This document shows, in pieces, positions 5,722 to 6,000 of a stretch of 6,000 nucleotides of DNA. Source of the DNA: Planctomycetota bacterium (lineage in GTDB: Bacteria; Planctomycetota; MHYJ01; JACPRB01); assembly GCA_016200125.1 (NCBI GenBank), contig JACQFK010000530.1, positions 1 through 6,000 on the forward strand. Reading direction: 5' to 3'. The stretch's first letter is position 1; each line of letters begins with the position of its first letter. The notes below the pieces were generated by a model. The model saw nothing but the letters and a program-made list of their open reading frames with translations. It did no database searches and was not told the origin of the DNA. A program made the translations under genes and the position numbers.

Positions 5722-6000
5722 CGATCTGCTTCGCCAGCGGCGCGAGCAGTTCGCCCTCGTTCGCCGGCCGCCGCGGGCAGTTCGGATGGGGCAGGGGGTC
5801 TTTCATCCTCCCCGTGACCTTGAGATAGGCCGCCGCGCTGTCCTTGTAGGCGGGCACCGGGTCGCGGAAGGCCACGGAGCCGAGCGCCTGGAGCGCGTCG
5901 TTCAGCTCGAAGAAGCGCTCGTCGCTCTCCGCCCACCAGCGGTCGCGCAGCGCGAAGGCGTCGGGGTCGAAGGTGGAGATCCCCAGCAGGTAGTCGCTGC
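5702..6000 (-). CDS. DapA/NanA-superfamily (dihydrodipicolinate synthase family) protein, C-terminal fragment
   Basis: The last 98 residues of a minus-strand gene run from the right edge (first full codon 5998-5996) to TAG at 5704-5702. The translation reads as real protein, with YLLGISTFDPDAFALRDRWW, then ELNDALQALGSVAFRDPVPA, YKDSAAAYLKVTGRM and PHPNCPRRP. The pattern of a helix pair, a PVPAYK(D/H)SAA segment and a PxxPRRP tail resembles, from memory, proteobacterial and planctomycete proteins annotated as dihydrodipicolinate synthase family. The catalytic lysine and tyrosine of such aldolases would lie outside the window, so activity cannot be judged. A different minus-strand frame ending at 5718 is an arginine/alanine-rich shadow. 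There is no terminator in the 20-nt overlap with the rhodanese gene. The coding call is strong; the family call is moderate. Confidence 0.7.
   Translation of the reverse strand, partial: SDYLLGISTFDPDAFALRDRWWAESDERFFELNDALQALGSVAFRDPVPAYKDSAAAYLKVTGRMKDPLPHPNCPRRPANEGELLAPLAKQIASSAAR

Noticed and set aside
5718..5936. A 72-codon minus-strand frame starting MGGERRALL
   Set aside because: It overlaps the better minus-strand frame that stays open to the window edge and ends at 5702. That frame has ordinary composition and family-like motifs, while this one is Arg/Ala/Gly-rich.

Overview
This is a GC-rich, tightly packed bacterial stretch. It holds six complete genes and two genes cut by the window edges. 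The mix of genes (tandem squalene-cyclase-like toroid proteins, an exported formylglycine sulfatase, exported SGNH and alpha/beta-hydrolase esterases, and a DapA-like lyase family member) is typical of Planctomycetota and related environmental PVC-type genomes. That assignment is inference from gene content; no phylogenetic marker is present.

Layout. Positions 2-1382 (+) carry two alpha/alpha-toroid proteins one base apart: the C-terminus of one and a complete predicted lipoprotein. They meet tail to tail, with a 20-nt overlap, an exported alpha/beta-hydrolase esterase on the minus strand (1363-2418). Next on the minus strand is an exported or membrane-anchored GlcG/HbpS-type (DUF336) protein. 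It is best read as 2491-3093, with a sigma70-like promoter (3135-3164), a strong Shine-Dalgarno and a clear intrinsic terminator (2438-2472). A 120-bp divergent intergenic region separates it from a plus-strand operon: a lipoprotein-type sulfatase (3214-4677), an SGNH/GDSL esterase (4688-5395) and a single-domain rhodanese (5395-5721). The stop/start spacings in this operon are 10 nt and a 1-nt overlap. The rhodanese overlaps tail to tail, again by 20 nt, a minus-strand gene entering from the right edge. That gene looks like the C-terminus of a dihydrodipicolinate synthase/N-acetylneuraminate lyase family protein.

How the genes may work together. The sulfatase, SGNH esterase and alpha/beta-hydrolase all carry export signals, which fits desulfation and deacylation of sulfated, acylated polysaccharides outside the cytoplasm. 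The rhodanese has no signal and should be cytoplasmic. The toroid proteins lack the class II cyclase DxDD motif in the visible sequence, so they are probably not hopanoid cyclases; their role is unknown.

I see no CRISPR array, tRNA, rRNA, insertion sequence, phage gene or defence system. I do not see a clearly novel system. The points most worth a second look are the unexplained toroid pair, the leader hairpin of the sulfatase operon, the terminator placed directly before the esterase start, and the two identical-length convergent overlaps.
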